This document shows positions 44,440 to 52,984 of a DNA stretch of 64,000 nucleotides, piece after piece. The first letter of the stretch is position 1. The number at the start of each line of letters is the position of its first letter. Location of the stretch: NCBI RefSeq assembly GCF_000768345.1, contig NZ_AVPS01000006.1:1-64000 (forward strand). Direction: 5' to 3'. Position numbers and translations under genes: made by a program. The notes below the pieces were generated by a model. The model searched no databases. It saw nothing but the letters and a program-made list of their open reading frames with translations, and was not told where the DNA came from. The stretch is from Lysobacter concretionis Ko07 = DSM 16239 (GTDB lineage: Bacteria > Pseudomonadota > Gammaproteobacteria > Xanthomonadales > Xanthomonadaceae).

Positions 44440-45294
44440 ATGAAGAACCGCCTCCTCCGACTGCCGCTTGCCCTGCTCCTCGCCCTAGGCGTGGCCGCGG
44501 GCGCGCACGCGCAATCGCCGAAGAAGGCCTCCAAGGACGCCACGGTACTGCCGGTCTGGAACCACTCCAGCGGAAAGCTCGAAGCCCTGCTGCTGCTGGA
44601 GCCCACCGGCACCTCGGCAGCCGGCGCACGCTGGCGCGTGGGCAGCACGACCCTGGACGCCGCGTTCGGACTGGAAGCCGGCAACACCCTCGGCCTGGTC
44701 TGCGACCGTCGCAGCGGGCTGGCCGGCACCATCGGCAACCTGGCCAATCATTGTCTGCTGGCCGCCATGGAAGACGATCGCAGCAATGGCAATGGCCAGG
44801 CCACTGCAGGTGCCAGCCTGAGCAACGGCGGTACGCGCCTCGGGCTCGCCATCGGCAAAAGCCGCGACACCTTGCCGGCCTGGCTGAATCCCGCTGGCCA
44901 CAACAAACAGGTCGACCAGAACACGTTGACCGTCTACGGCCAGCAGAACATCGGCCGCGAAGCAACCGTCTCGATCGGCGGCACCTGGGCACGCGCGCGC
45001 CTGATCCCAGCGGGCGAAGTACCGGCACTGGCCGATCGCTGGAGCAGCCGCACCCTCACCGTCGGTGCAGGTTACGGCGACTTCGATGCCAACATCATCG
45101 GCCGGGTGATCGACACCCCCAGCCAGCCCGGCAGCTGGGAAGGCCTCGGCATCGGCCTGACCTGGCGCACGCCATGGAGCGGCAGCCTCACCGTGGGCGC
45201 GGAAAAGATCACCCGCGGATCCAACCCGTTCGCACCCAACTCGGACAGCGACGAAGGCACCGTGCCCTACGTCCGCTACGAGCAGGACCTCTGA
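44440..45294 (+). CDS. exported hypothetical protein, possible outer-membrane barrel, 284 aa
   Basis: The signal peptide covers residues 1-26 (LPLALLLALGVAAGAHAQS). The mature protein has repeated alternating beta-strand patterns ending in glycine turns (NTLTVYGQQNIGREATVSIGG, TLTVGAGYGDFDANIIG, SLTVGAEKITRG) and a C-terminal acidic segment. It looks like a small lineage-specific barrel or surface protein. I do not recognise the family. The start at 44440 was chosen for the signal peptide; the frame stays open 45 bases upstream. Confidence 0.75.
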   Translation: MKNRLLRLPLALLLALGVAAGAHAQSPKKASKDATVLPVWNHSSGKLEALLLLEPTGTSAAGARWRVGSTTLDAAFGLEAGNTLGLVCDRRSGLAGTIGNLANHCLLAAMEDDRSNGNGQATAGASLSNGGTRLGLAIGKSRDTLPAWLNPAGHNKQVDQNTLTVYGQQNIGREATVSIGGTWARARLIPAGEVPALADRWSSRTLTVGAGYGDFDANIIGRVIDTPSQPGSWEGLGIGLTWRTPWSGSLTVGAEKITRGSNPFAPNSDSDEGTVPYVRYEQDL

Positions 45295-45812
45295 GTCAGT
45301 TCTGACACCGGCCTGATGCTGGCGTTGACCTTGGCCTGACACCGGCACTGTCCACCACCCACGCCGCAATGGCGGGGCACCCGCTCACACCTTTCGCTTC
45401 CCGCCATGCCGTCATTGATCGACGGCAGGTTGGCTATGGCGTGCCTGAGAGCCGCCGATCGGTGATTTCCGTGTCCGTAATCAAGCCCAAGGCCAGGCAG
45501 GCTCCCTTCCCCGACCACCCGGATTCGGCCTCTTCGGACGGGTCTTTCATGCAAGACAACCTCTTTTTTGATCCAGACAGCTTGATTAACAGGGACAAAC
45601 CGCCCACAAGGCTCTTTCGCATCCCGGCAAGTGATTGTTTTTCAACATATTTTTTTGATTGTCGGAAATTGCATCGGCAATCGTTAACAACACTTTAATT
45701 TTTGACCGCAGGCGGCTACCATCGACCGGCCTTGCCGACTTTGGCGTTCCACTTGGCTCCATCGGCGGGTTCCCTTGGGAAATTACCAAGATTGACTTGG
45801 AGAGAGACTCAC
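45295..45812. other. 518-base leader/intergenic region before the TonB receptor
   Basis: No convincing gene. The right half (about 45570-45700) is much more A+T-rich than the genome, with TTTTTTTGATTG and CGTTAACAACACTTTAATTTTTG, likely holding the receptor's promoter. Near 45303 there is a direct repeat of CTGACACCGGC. A ribosome-binding site GGAGAGAG precedes 45813. Confidence 0.5.
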
Positions 45813-48716
45813 ATGACCCACAAGACCACACAGCTACGCGACGCGATTTCCTTCGCGCTCATTGCGGGCACCACGGCCCTCGCCGGCACCGGCGTTGCGT
45901 TTGCACAAGATGCCCCGCCCGCCGAACAGCAAGCCACCACCCTCGACCGTATCGAAGTCACCGGCTCGCGCATCCGCTCGGTCGATGCCGAAACCTCGCA
46001 GCCGGTGCTCGTGCTCAGCCGCGAAGACATCCAGAAGCAGGGTGTGACCTCGGTCGCCGAAGTGCTGAACCGCATCTCGGCCGCCGGTCCGGCGATCAAC
46101 CGGACGTTCAACAACGGCGGCGACGGTTCATCGACCATCTCGCTGCGCAACCTGGGGGATTCGCGCACCCTGGTTCTTGTCGATGGTCGCCGCTGGGTTT
46201 CCAGCCTGGGCGGCGCGGTCGATCTGAATACCATCCCCTCGTCGATCGTGGAACGCATCGAAGTGCTGAAAGACGGCGCGTCCGCGATTTATGGATCCGA
46301 CGCCATCGCAGGCGTGGTCAACATCATCACCCGCGACAACTATGAAGGTGCCGAAGTCTCCACGCACCTCGGCCAGTTCGACAAGGGCGATGGCGACCGC
46401 AAGACGATCTCCGCCACCATCGGCGCCAATACCGACCGCAGCAACGTCGTGATCAACCTGTCGCGCGTCGAAGAAGGCTCGGTCATGGCCGGTGACCGCG
46501 AGCAGTCGGCCGACCCGGTGTTTGGCCTCAAGACCCGCAGCGGCTTCTCCGCCAACGGCAAGATCTGGAACAACGCGCCTATTGTTGACGGCGACCCGGA
46601 CGCGGACGATTACAACCCGACCGGATTCGGCAACCTCACGGTTGTCCCGCCCGGCAGCACCGGCATCGGTCCTGATGGCCAGCAGCGTTATGGCCTCGAC
46701 CAGTTCGTGCCCTATACCTCGGCCGCGCACGGTTACAACTACGCGACCGACAACTACCTGCTGACTCCGCAGACCCGTACCGCGCTGTACCTGAAAGGTC
46801 GCTTCGACATCACCGACAGCATCAGCTTCGTCACCGACGCGCTGTACAACGAGCGTCGCTCGGAGCAGCAGCTGGCCGGCTTCCCGCTGAGCGGCGGCAC
46901 GGACCTGGGCAACGCCCCGGACACGGCACTGAGCGGCGAAAGCTACTTCAACCCGTACAACGTCGCCTACGGTGGCGACGGCCGTGACGTGCAGTGGAGC
47001 CGCCGCCTGACCGAGCAGAACCGCGTCTACCAGCAGAACGTCAAGACCTTCCACACCTATGTCGGCTTCACCGGCAACTTCCAGTTCGCCGACCGTTACT
47101 TCAACTGGGATGTCGGTTACAACTTCAACAAGTCCGACCAGGAAGACGCGCAGATCGGCGACGCCAACATGCTCGCCGTCACTGCAGGCGTGGGTCCGTC
47201 GTTCCTCGACACCGACGGCGTGGTCAAGTGCGGCGCCCCGGGCGCCGTGATCGACGGCTGCGTACCGTTCAATCCGCTGGCTCCGGCCGGCACGATGCCG
47301 CAGGAGCAGTTGGCCGCCATCCTGTTCACCGCGCAGGACGCGTTCCAGAGCCGCAGCGAGAGCTTCACTGCCAACCTCAGCGGCGAGATCGTCGCGCTGC
47401 CGGGCGGCATGATGGGCTTCGCCGCCGGCATCGAGTCGCGCAAGGAAAGCGGCTTTGACCGTCCGGATGCATTCGTCGCCGCCGGCTACACCTCGGGCAA
47501 CGCCCGTCTGCCGACTGCCGGTGCATACGACCTCGATGAAATCTACGCCGAGTTGCTGCTCCCGGTGCTGTCCGATGTTCCGTTCGCCCAGCTGCTGGAG
47601 TTCAGCCTGGCCTCGCGCTATTCGGACTACAGCAACTTCGGCGACACCGTCAACAGCAAGTTCGGTTTCAAGTGGAAGCCGATCGAGGACCTGATGGTCC
47701 GCGGCAACTGGGCCGAAGGCTTCCGCGCCCCGTCGATCCAGACGCTGTTCCGCGGCACGGCCGACAGCTTCGAGAGCTTCGGTGACATCTGCTCGGCCGA
47801 CAACCCCGGTCGCACCTCGACCATCGCCGCCGCCTGCGCCGCCGATGGTGTTCCTGCGAACTTCATCCAGCAAACCAACGCGGGCTTCGGCTTCAACGGC
47901 CAGACCATCTACCCGTTCTCGTTCGGTGGCAACCCGAATGCCGGTCCGGAGACCTCGACCAGCAAGACGTTGGGCCTGGTCTACAGCCCGTCGTACGTGC
48001 AGGGCCTGGACATCACCCTCGACTGGTGGAACGTCGAGATCGAAGGCGCGCTGTCGACCCCGACGGTGGCCACCATCCTCGACCAGTGCTATGCACAGGG
48101 CAACCAGACGGCCTGTGCGCTGTTCTCGCGTCGCGCCGATAACCACCAGATCGACCAGTTGCTGATGGCGCCGTCCAACCTGGCCGTCATCGACGTCGAA
48201 GGCTACGACCTGGGCGTGAACTACCGGATGCCGGAAACGGCGTACGGCCGGTTCAACCTCGGCCTCAACGCCTCCTACACCGCCAAGTACGACATCCAGA
48301 GCACGCCGGATGCGGAGGCGGAGAACGTGGTCGGCATGTACTTCGACCGCGACCCGAACTGGCGCCTGCGTGCCAACGCCTCGCTGGACTGGAGCATGGG
48401 TGACTTTGGCGTGACCTGGATCAGCCGCTACTACTCCAGCCTGGTCGAGGACTGCGGGTTTGGGGCTCTGTGCAGCGACCCGGACCGTCGTATCGACGCG
48501 GGTCCTGCTCCGCGCAACAAGCTCGGCGCGACCACTTACCACGACATGCAGGCCCGTTATGAGCTGCCGTGGAATGGCACCGTCAAGGTGGGCGTGAACA
48601 ACGTGTTCGGCAAGCGTGCGCCGACCTCGTACACCGCGTTCGCGAACTCGTTCGACCCGCAGTACGACATCCCGGACTCCAGCTACATCTACATGGAGTA
48701 CGTGCAGCGCTTCTGA
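45813..48716 (+). CDS. TonB-dependent outer-membrane receptor, 967 aa
   Basis: An active transporter of the outer membrane. Signal peptide to about residue 31 (ALAGTGVAFAQDAP). The plug domain follows a TonB-box-like region (LDRIEVTGSRIRS) with SREDIQKQGVTSVAEVL, LRNLGDSRTLVLVDGRR and VERIEVLKDGASAIYGSDAIAGVVNIITR. A long 22-strand barrel ends in the outer-membrane signal YMEYVQRF. This is the large CirA/OmpC-like subfamily expanded in Xanthomonads, often for carbohydrates or peptides. The substrate is unknown. Followed by a terminator and the TPR-hydroxylase gene. Confidence 0.95.
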   Translation: MTHKTTQLRDAISFALIAGTTALAGTGVAFAQDAPPAEQQATTLDRIEVTGSRIRSVDAETSQPVLVLSREDIQKQGVTSVAEVLNRISAAGPAINRTFNNGGDGSSTISLRNLGDSRTLVLVDGRRWVSSLGGAVDLNTIPSSIVERIEVLKDGASAIYGSDAIAGVVNIITRDNYEGAEVSTHLGQFDKGDGDRKTISATIGANTDRSNVVINLSRVEEGSVMAGDREQSADPVFGLKTRSGFSANGKIWNNAPIVDGDPDADDYNPTGFGNLTVVPPGSTGIGPDGQQRYGLDQFVPYTSAAHGYNYATDNYLLTPQTRTALYLKGRFDITDSISFVTDALYNERRSEQQLAGFPLSGGTDLGNAPDTALSGESYFNPYNVAYGGDGRDVQWSRRLTEQNRVYQQNVKTFHTYVGFTGNFQFADRYFNWDVGYNFNKSDQEDAQIGDANMLAVTAGVGPSFLDTDGVVKCGAPGAVIDGCVPFNPLAPAGTMPQEQLAAILFTAQDAFQSRSESFTANLSGEIVALPGGMMGFAAGIESRKESGFDRPDAFVAAGYTSGNARLPTAGAYDLDEIYAELLLPVLSDVPFAQLLEFSLASRYSDYSNFGDTVNSKFGFKWKPIEDLMVRGNWAEGFRAPSIQTLFRGTADSFESFGDICSADNPGRTSTIAAACAADGVPANFIQQTNAGFGFNGQTIYPFSFGGNPNAGPETSTSKTLGLVYSPSYVQGLDITLDWWNVEIEGALSTPTVATILDQCYAQGNQTACALFSRRADNHQIDQLLMAPSNLAVIDVEGYDLGVNYRMPETAYGRFNLGLNASYTAKYDIQSTPDAEAENVVGMYFDRDPNWRLRANASLDWSMGDFGVTWISRYYSSLVEDCGFGALCSDPDRRIDAGPAPRNKLGATTYHDMQARYELPWNGTVKVGVNNVFGKRAPTSYTAFANSFDPQYDIPDSSYIYMEYVQRF

Positions 48717-48743
48717 TCGATCCATTGATCTGGTGTTGTGAGA

Positions 48744-48772
48744 AGCGGCCCCGGCAACGGGGCCGCTTTTTT
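48744..48772 (+). terminator. intrinsic terminator after the TonB receptor
   Basis: GCGGCCCCG and CGGGGCCGC form a stem around GCAA, followed by TTTTTTG. Strong and in the expected position 28 bases after the stop. Confidence 0.92.
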
Positions 48773-48814
48773 GTTGCGTACAATCGACATGGTCCCTCGC
48801 CAGCCCCGGCCGCC

Positions 48815-50119
48815 ATGCCCGACACCGTCCAGTCAGTCCCCGATACGCAACGCGCCCAAGCGCGCCGGGCAGCGGAAGCGGGGCAGCTGTCCGCCGCCCA
48901 GGCGGCCTATGCCGCGCTGCTGCAGGCATCGCCGGATGACGTCGAGGCACTGAACTTTCTCGCCGTCCTTGCCCTGTCCGAAGGCCGCCACGTTCGTGCC
49001 CGCGAACTTCTCGAGCATGCGCTCGCGGTGGAGCCCGGCGATGCCCCCACGCGCAAAAACCTGGGGCTCGCCCTGCTGCATTCGGGTGACCCGGAGCGCG
49101 CGCGATACGTTCTGCAACCGGCGGTGGACGAGCTTCCTAACTATTACGTGGCGCGGTTGTACCTTGGCGTTGCGCTGGAGCGAATGGGCCAGCAGCGCCA
49201 GGCCGTGACCGAATACCTGCGCGCCCTGACCGCCGCCCACAGCGAGGGACAATGGCGCGATGCAGCCGGCACCCCCGCCGGCCTGCGCCCGGTGGTGGCG
49301 CACGCCGCCGAGGTGGTCCGGAGCGGATACCCGGCGTTGCTGCGCGCGGTCCTCGCGCCGCTGCGCGAGCGGCACGGGGCGGCGGCCATGGCGCGGGTCG
49401 AGAAGTGCCTGGCCGGCTACCTCGGCGAGATATCGGTCCAGTCGGACCACCCCGACCAGAAAGCCACGTTCCTGTATTTCCCGGATCTGCCGGCGATGCC
49501 ATTCCTGCCGCGCGAGCTGTTCCCGTGGTACGCGGAGATGGAGGCGTCCACCGATGCGATACGTGACGAGCTGCTGGCGGTCCTGGAGGCCGACGCACAA
49601 CTTGTACCCTTCCTGGGCGAACCACCCCCGGGGATGAAATCAAGCTATCTCGATGGTCGCGGCGACATCACGCCCCAGTGGGATGGCTTGTTCTTCCACC
49701 GCCATGGCCTGCGACACGACGCCAATTGCGATCGCTGCCCACGGACCGCGGCAGCACTGGATGCGGCGCCCACCGTGCATATCCGCGGGCACGCACCGGA
49801 GTCACTGTTCTCGGTGCTGGGCGCCGGCTCGCACATCCTGCCGCATACCGGAGTGACCAACACCCGCGTGGTCACCCACCTGCCGTTGCTGGTACCGGGC
49901 GAGTGCGCGCTGCGCGTCGTCGACCAGCGACACGAGTGGCAGGAGGGACGTTGCATCACATTCGACGATACCTTCGAACACGAGGCCTGGAACCACAGCG
50001 ACCGGACCCGGGTGATCCTGCTGTTCGATGTGTGGAACCCCTATCTGAGCGAAGTGGAGCAGGTCGCAATCACCGAGCTGGTCGCGGCGATCGGCGATTT
50101 GAAAGGCGACCAGCTGTAG
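48815..50119 (+). CDS. TPR plus aspartyl/asparaginyl beta-hydroxylase-domain protein, 434 aa
   Basis: Residues about 10-150 contain tetratricopeptide repeats (AAQAAYAALLQASPDDVEAL, ALAVEPGDAPTRKNLGLALL and VARLYLGVALERMGQQRQAV). The C-terminal half (from about 230) is an iron/2-oxoglutarate-dependent aspartyl/asparaginyl hydroxylase domain: WDGLFFHRHG, then SHILPHTGVTNTRVVTHLPLLVP and ITFDDTFEHEAWNHSDRTRVILLFDVWNP, with the expected histidine pair and arginine. Such fusions sit beside TonB receptors in many proteobacteria. The target protein or peptide is unknown. Confidence 0.9.
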   Translation: MPDTVQSVPDTQRAQARRAAEAGQLSAAQAAYAALLQASPDDVEALNFLAVLALSEGRHVRARELLEHALAVEPGDAPTRKNLGLALLHSGDPERARYVLQPAVDELPNYYVARLYLGVALERMGQQRQAVTEYLRALTAAHSEGQWRDAAGTPAGLRPVVAHAAEVVRSGYPALLRAVLAPLRERHGAAAMARVEKCLAGYLGEISVQSDHPDQKATFLYFPDLPAMPFLPRELFPWYAEMEASTDAIRDELLAVLEADAQLVPFLGEPPPGMKSSYLDGRGDITPQWDGLFFHRHGLRHDANCDRCPRTAAALDAAPTVHIRGHAPESLFSVLGAGSHILPHTGVTNTRVVTHLPLLVPGECALRVVDQRHEWQEGRCITFDDTFEHEAWNHSDRTRVILLFDVWNPYLSEVEQVAITELVAAIGDLKGDQL

Positions 50120-50130
50120 GCCCAGCCAAA

Positions 50131-50160
50131 AGGAAACCCCGGGGATCCCCGGGGTTTCCT
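50131..50160. terminator. perfect palindrome between convergent genes
   Basis: AGGAAACCCCGGGGA and its exact reverse complement form a 30-base palindrome between the TPR-hydroxylase gene and pckG. It has only short T-runs, but is probably a bidirectional terminator. Confidence 0.75.
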
Positions 50161-50176
50161 GCATGAGTCCAGCAGT

Positions 50177-51991
50177 TCAGCCGGCCAGCATGGCCGCGAT
50201 ACGCTGCTGCTCGTCCTTCAGCGCCTGCGGCATGCGCGGGCCGTACTCGTCGAGGTACTCGCCGATGCTGGCGAATTCCGCCTGCCAGCCGGACTTTTCA
50301 AATCCGAACAGTTTGGTCCGCGCTTCCTCGTCCAGCTCGATGCCTTCCAGGTTGAGGTCGGCAACGGTCGGCAGGTTGCCGATCGGCGTCTCCACCGCGC
50401 CCGCCTTGCCGTCGACCCGGCCGATCATCCATTCCAGCACGCGCAGGTTGTCGCCGAAGCCGGGCCACAGGAACCTGCCGTCGTCGCCCTTGCGGAACCA
50501 GTTGACGTGGAAGATCTTCGGCAGCTTCGCACCGGCCTTGTCGAACGACAGCCAGTGACTGAAGTAGTCGGCGAAGTTGTAGCCGCAGAACGGCTTCATC
50601 GCCATCGGATCGCGGCGCATCACGCCGACCGCGCCGGTCGCCGCAGCGGTGGTTTCCGAGCCCATCGCCGCACCGACCAGCACGCCGTGGGTCCAGTCGC
50701 GCGCCTCGAACACCAGCGGCACCAGCGAAGCGCGACGACCGCCGAACACGATCGCGGAGATCGGCACGCCGGCCGGGTTTTCACTCTCGTGCGAATAGCT
50801 CGGGCACTGCCGGGCGGACACGGTGAAGCGCGAGTTCGGGTGCGCGGCCGGTCGCTTGGTGGCGTCATACGGCTCGCCGCGCCAATCGGTCACCGGCTCG
50901 CCTTCGCCCAGGCCTTCCCACCACGGCTGGTTGTCGGCGGTGACACCGACGTTGGTGAAGATGGTGTTCGACTGGATCGAGGCCAGCGCGTTGGGGTTGG
51001 ACTGCTTCGAGGTACCCGGGGCGACGCCGAAGAAGCCGGCCTCGGGATTGATCGCGTACAGCCGGCCATCCGCGCCCGGGCGCATCCAGCAGATGTCGTC
51101 GCCAACGGTGGTGATCTTCCAGCCGTCCTTGAGATACCCCTGCGGCGGAATCAGCATCGCCAGGTTGGTCTTGCCGCAGGCCGACGGGAACGCGGCGGCG
51201 ATGTAATGGATTTCACCCTGCGGATTTTCCAGGCCGAGGATGAGCATGTGCTCGGCCAGCCAGCCTTCGGATCTGGCCTGGTGGCTGGCGATGCGCAGCG
51301 CGTGGCACTTCTTGCCCAGCAGCGCGTTGCCGCCATAGCCCGAGCCGTACGACTTGATCGTCAGCTCTTCGGGGAAATGCATGATGAAGCGGCGGTTCGG
51401 GTCCAGCTCGCCGGTGGAATGCAGGCCCTTGACGAAGGTGTCGATCCGCTCGCCGCGGGCGGCTCGCTCACCCTCGCGCTCGATCCGCGCCAGCGCCGGC
51501 GCGCCCATGCGGGTCATGATGCGCATGTTGGCCACCACGTAGGGGCTGTCGGTGATCTCCACGCCGCAACGCGACAACGGGGAATCGATCGGCCCCATGC
51601 AGTACGGAATGACGTACATCGTGCGCCCTTCCATGCAGCCTTCGAACAGCGCATCGACTTTGGCGTGGCCATCGGCCGGCGACATCCAGTGGTTGTTCGG
51701 ACCGGCGTCATCCTGCTCGCTGGTGCACACGAAGGTCAGGTGCTCGACACGGGCCACATCGTCGGGGTCGGAACGGTGCAGCCAGCAGCCCGGATGGGTC
51801 TTGTCGTTGAGCTTGACCAGGGTGCCGTCGGCCTGCATCAGGGCATTGAGCGCTTCGCTTTCCGCATCGCTGCCGTCGCACCACTGGATCCTGTCGGGGC
51901 GGGTCAGCGCGGCCACCTGCGCGACCCAGTTGTCCAGGCCTTCGAGTTTGCTGCCCGCGGGCACGGACAGGTTGTTGGATTGAGCGTTCAC
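50177..51991 (-). CDS. pckG: phosphoenolpyruvate carboxykinase (GTP), 604 aa
   Basis: Makes phosphoenolpyruvate from oxaloacetate using GTP, the entry step of gluconeogenesis. The nucleotide-binding loop is FPSACGKTNLAMLIPP, and further conserved blocks are SYGSGYGGNALLGKKC, GWKITTVGDDICWMRP, and HGVLVGAAMGSETTAAATG. The C-terminus shows NWFRKGDDGRFLWPGFGDNLRVLEW. Full length for the GTP-type family. Its promoter should lie in 51992-52105 together with the TetR gene's end; none is obvious. Confidence 0.98.
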   Translation of the reverse strand: MNAQSNNLSVPAGSKLEGLDNWVAQVAALTRPDRIQWCDGSDAESEALNALMQADGTLVKLNDKTHPGCWLHRSDPDDVARVEHLTFVCTSEQDDAGPNNHWMSPADGHAKVDALFEGCMEGRTMYVIPYCMGPIDSPLSRCGVEITDSPYVVANMRIMTRMGAPALARIEREGERAARGERIDTFVKGLHSTGELDPNRRFIMHFPEELTIKSYGSGYGGNALLGKKCHALRIASHQARSEGWLAEHMLILGLENPQGEIHYIAAAFPSACGKTNLAMLIPPQGYLKDGWKITTVGDDICWMRPGADGRLYAINPEAGFFGVAPGTSKQSNPNALASIQSNTIFTNVGVTADNQPWWEGLGEGEPVTDWRGEPYDATKRPAAHPNSRFTVSARQCPSYSHESENPAGVPISAIVFGGRRASLVPLVFEARDWTHGVLVGAAMGSETTAAATGAVGVMRRDPMAMKPFCGYNFADYFSHWLSFDKAGAKLPKIFHVNWFRKGDDGRFLWPGFGDNLRVLEWMIGRVDGKAGAVETPIGNLPTVADLNLEGIELDEEARTKLFGFEKSGWQAEFASIGEYLDEYGPRMPQALKDEQQRIAAMLAG

Positions 51992-52105
51992 GGCATCGGC
52001 CTCCAGCCAGTAGGGATTTCGGGTACGGAGACGCCCATCGAAAGGGCGTCTCTGGAAAGGGTTTGTCGGATCGGGGTAAGGCAGTCGGATCAGGGCCGCT
52101 GTGAG

Positions 52106-52729
52106 TCAGGAAGCGGGACCGGGAGGAGGAATCAACGTCTCCATCATGTGGTCGACGTAGGCTTCGAACTCGTCATGCTGCAGGCGCGTCTGCTTCAGTT
52201 GCAGGTTCAGCTGCAGGAAGCCGACATACGCCGCATAGGCCAGCCGCGCGCGGTTGCGGGCGTCGTCGCGCCCCAGGCCGGCCTGGCGGAACGAGGCGGT
52301 CAGGTACTCGAGCCGGCGCTCGGACACTCGGCCAATCACCGGCTGCACCGCCGGGTGGTCCAGCGCCTTGAGCAGTTCGGAGTAGATGATGTGCGCCTTG
52401 TATTCGTGGGCGACCATCGAAAACAGCGCGCGCAGGCGCTCGCGGGGATCGGCCACGGCCTCAAGCTGGCCGAACACGGTTTCCTGCTCCATCTTTTCCC
52501 AACGCTCCAGCGCCGCAACCAGCAGCGCGTCGCGCGAAGGAAAGTGCCAGTAGAAGCTGCCCTTGGTGACGCCCAGGCGGCGCGCGAGCGGTTCGACGGC
52601 AACAGCGGAGACGCCCTGTTCGGCAATGAGGTCGATGGCCGCTTGCGCCCAATCGTCGGCACTGAGGCGGCCGACGCGCTCGGATTTGCCGGCGGATGAT
52701 TTGCCGGCGGATAAGGTAGTTGCAGTCAT
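52106..52729 (-). CDS. TetR/AcrR family transcriptional regulator, 207 aa
   Basis: The N-terminal helix-turn-helix domain is at residues about 25-72 (WAQAAIDLIAEQGVSAVAVEPLARRLGVTKGSFYWHFPSRDALL, with the typical GSFYWHF). The C-terminal ligand domain is helical and not diagnostic. The start at 52729 matches family length. It is divergent from a long-chain acyl-CoA dehydrogenase gene with a palindrome between them, so it likely represses fadE and itself, with an acyl-CoA as plausible ligand (inference). Confidence 0.92.
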   Translation of the reverse strand: MTATTLSAGKSSAGKSERVGRLSADDWAQAAIDLIAEQGVSAVAVEPLARRLGVTKGSFYWHFPSRDALLVAALERWEKMEQETVFGQLEAVADPRERLRALFSMVAHEYKAHIIYSELLKALDHPAVQPVIGRVSERRLEYLTASFRQAGLGRDDARNRARLAYAAYVGFLQLNLQLKQTRLQHDEFEAYVDHMMETLIPPPGPAS

Positions 52730-52813
52730 AAGGGCCGAGTGTAGCAACCGTACGCCACCGACGGGAGCCGTATGCAAGCCCCGAACCCATCCCCATGCCC
52801 TCGTCATGCCCGA

Positions 52814-52855
52814 TTGACACGGGGCCAACAACTTGAACATACTCAAGCGTATGTT
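52814..52855 (+). promoter_or_regulatory. fadE promoter with overlapping palindromic operator
   Basis: TTGACA (52814-52819), an 18-base spacer and CATACT (52838-52843). The -10 sits inside the inverted repeat AACATAC (52836-52842) / GTATGTT (52849-52855), spacer TCAAGC. Binding of the adjacent TetR protein here would block the promoter. Confidence 0.65.
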
Positions 52856-52984
52856 ATTGCTTTGATCATAGGGTCAATGACCCGGCGGGGAAGCCGGGCC
52901 CGGCAGGCGGGCTGCCCTGCCTCGATGCAGTCACTGCCGTGACCACCTGTTGCCATTCCGCCGCACCTCCGCTGGAGCGTCATC

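Noticed and set aside
46128..48950. Minus-strand frame of 940 codons opposite the TonB receptor
   Set aside because: The receptor is clearly the coding strand (signal peptide, plug, barrel, terminal Phe). The antisense frame has no domain features.
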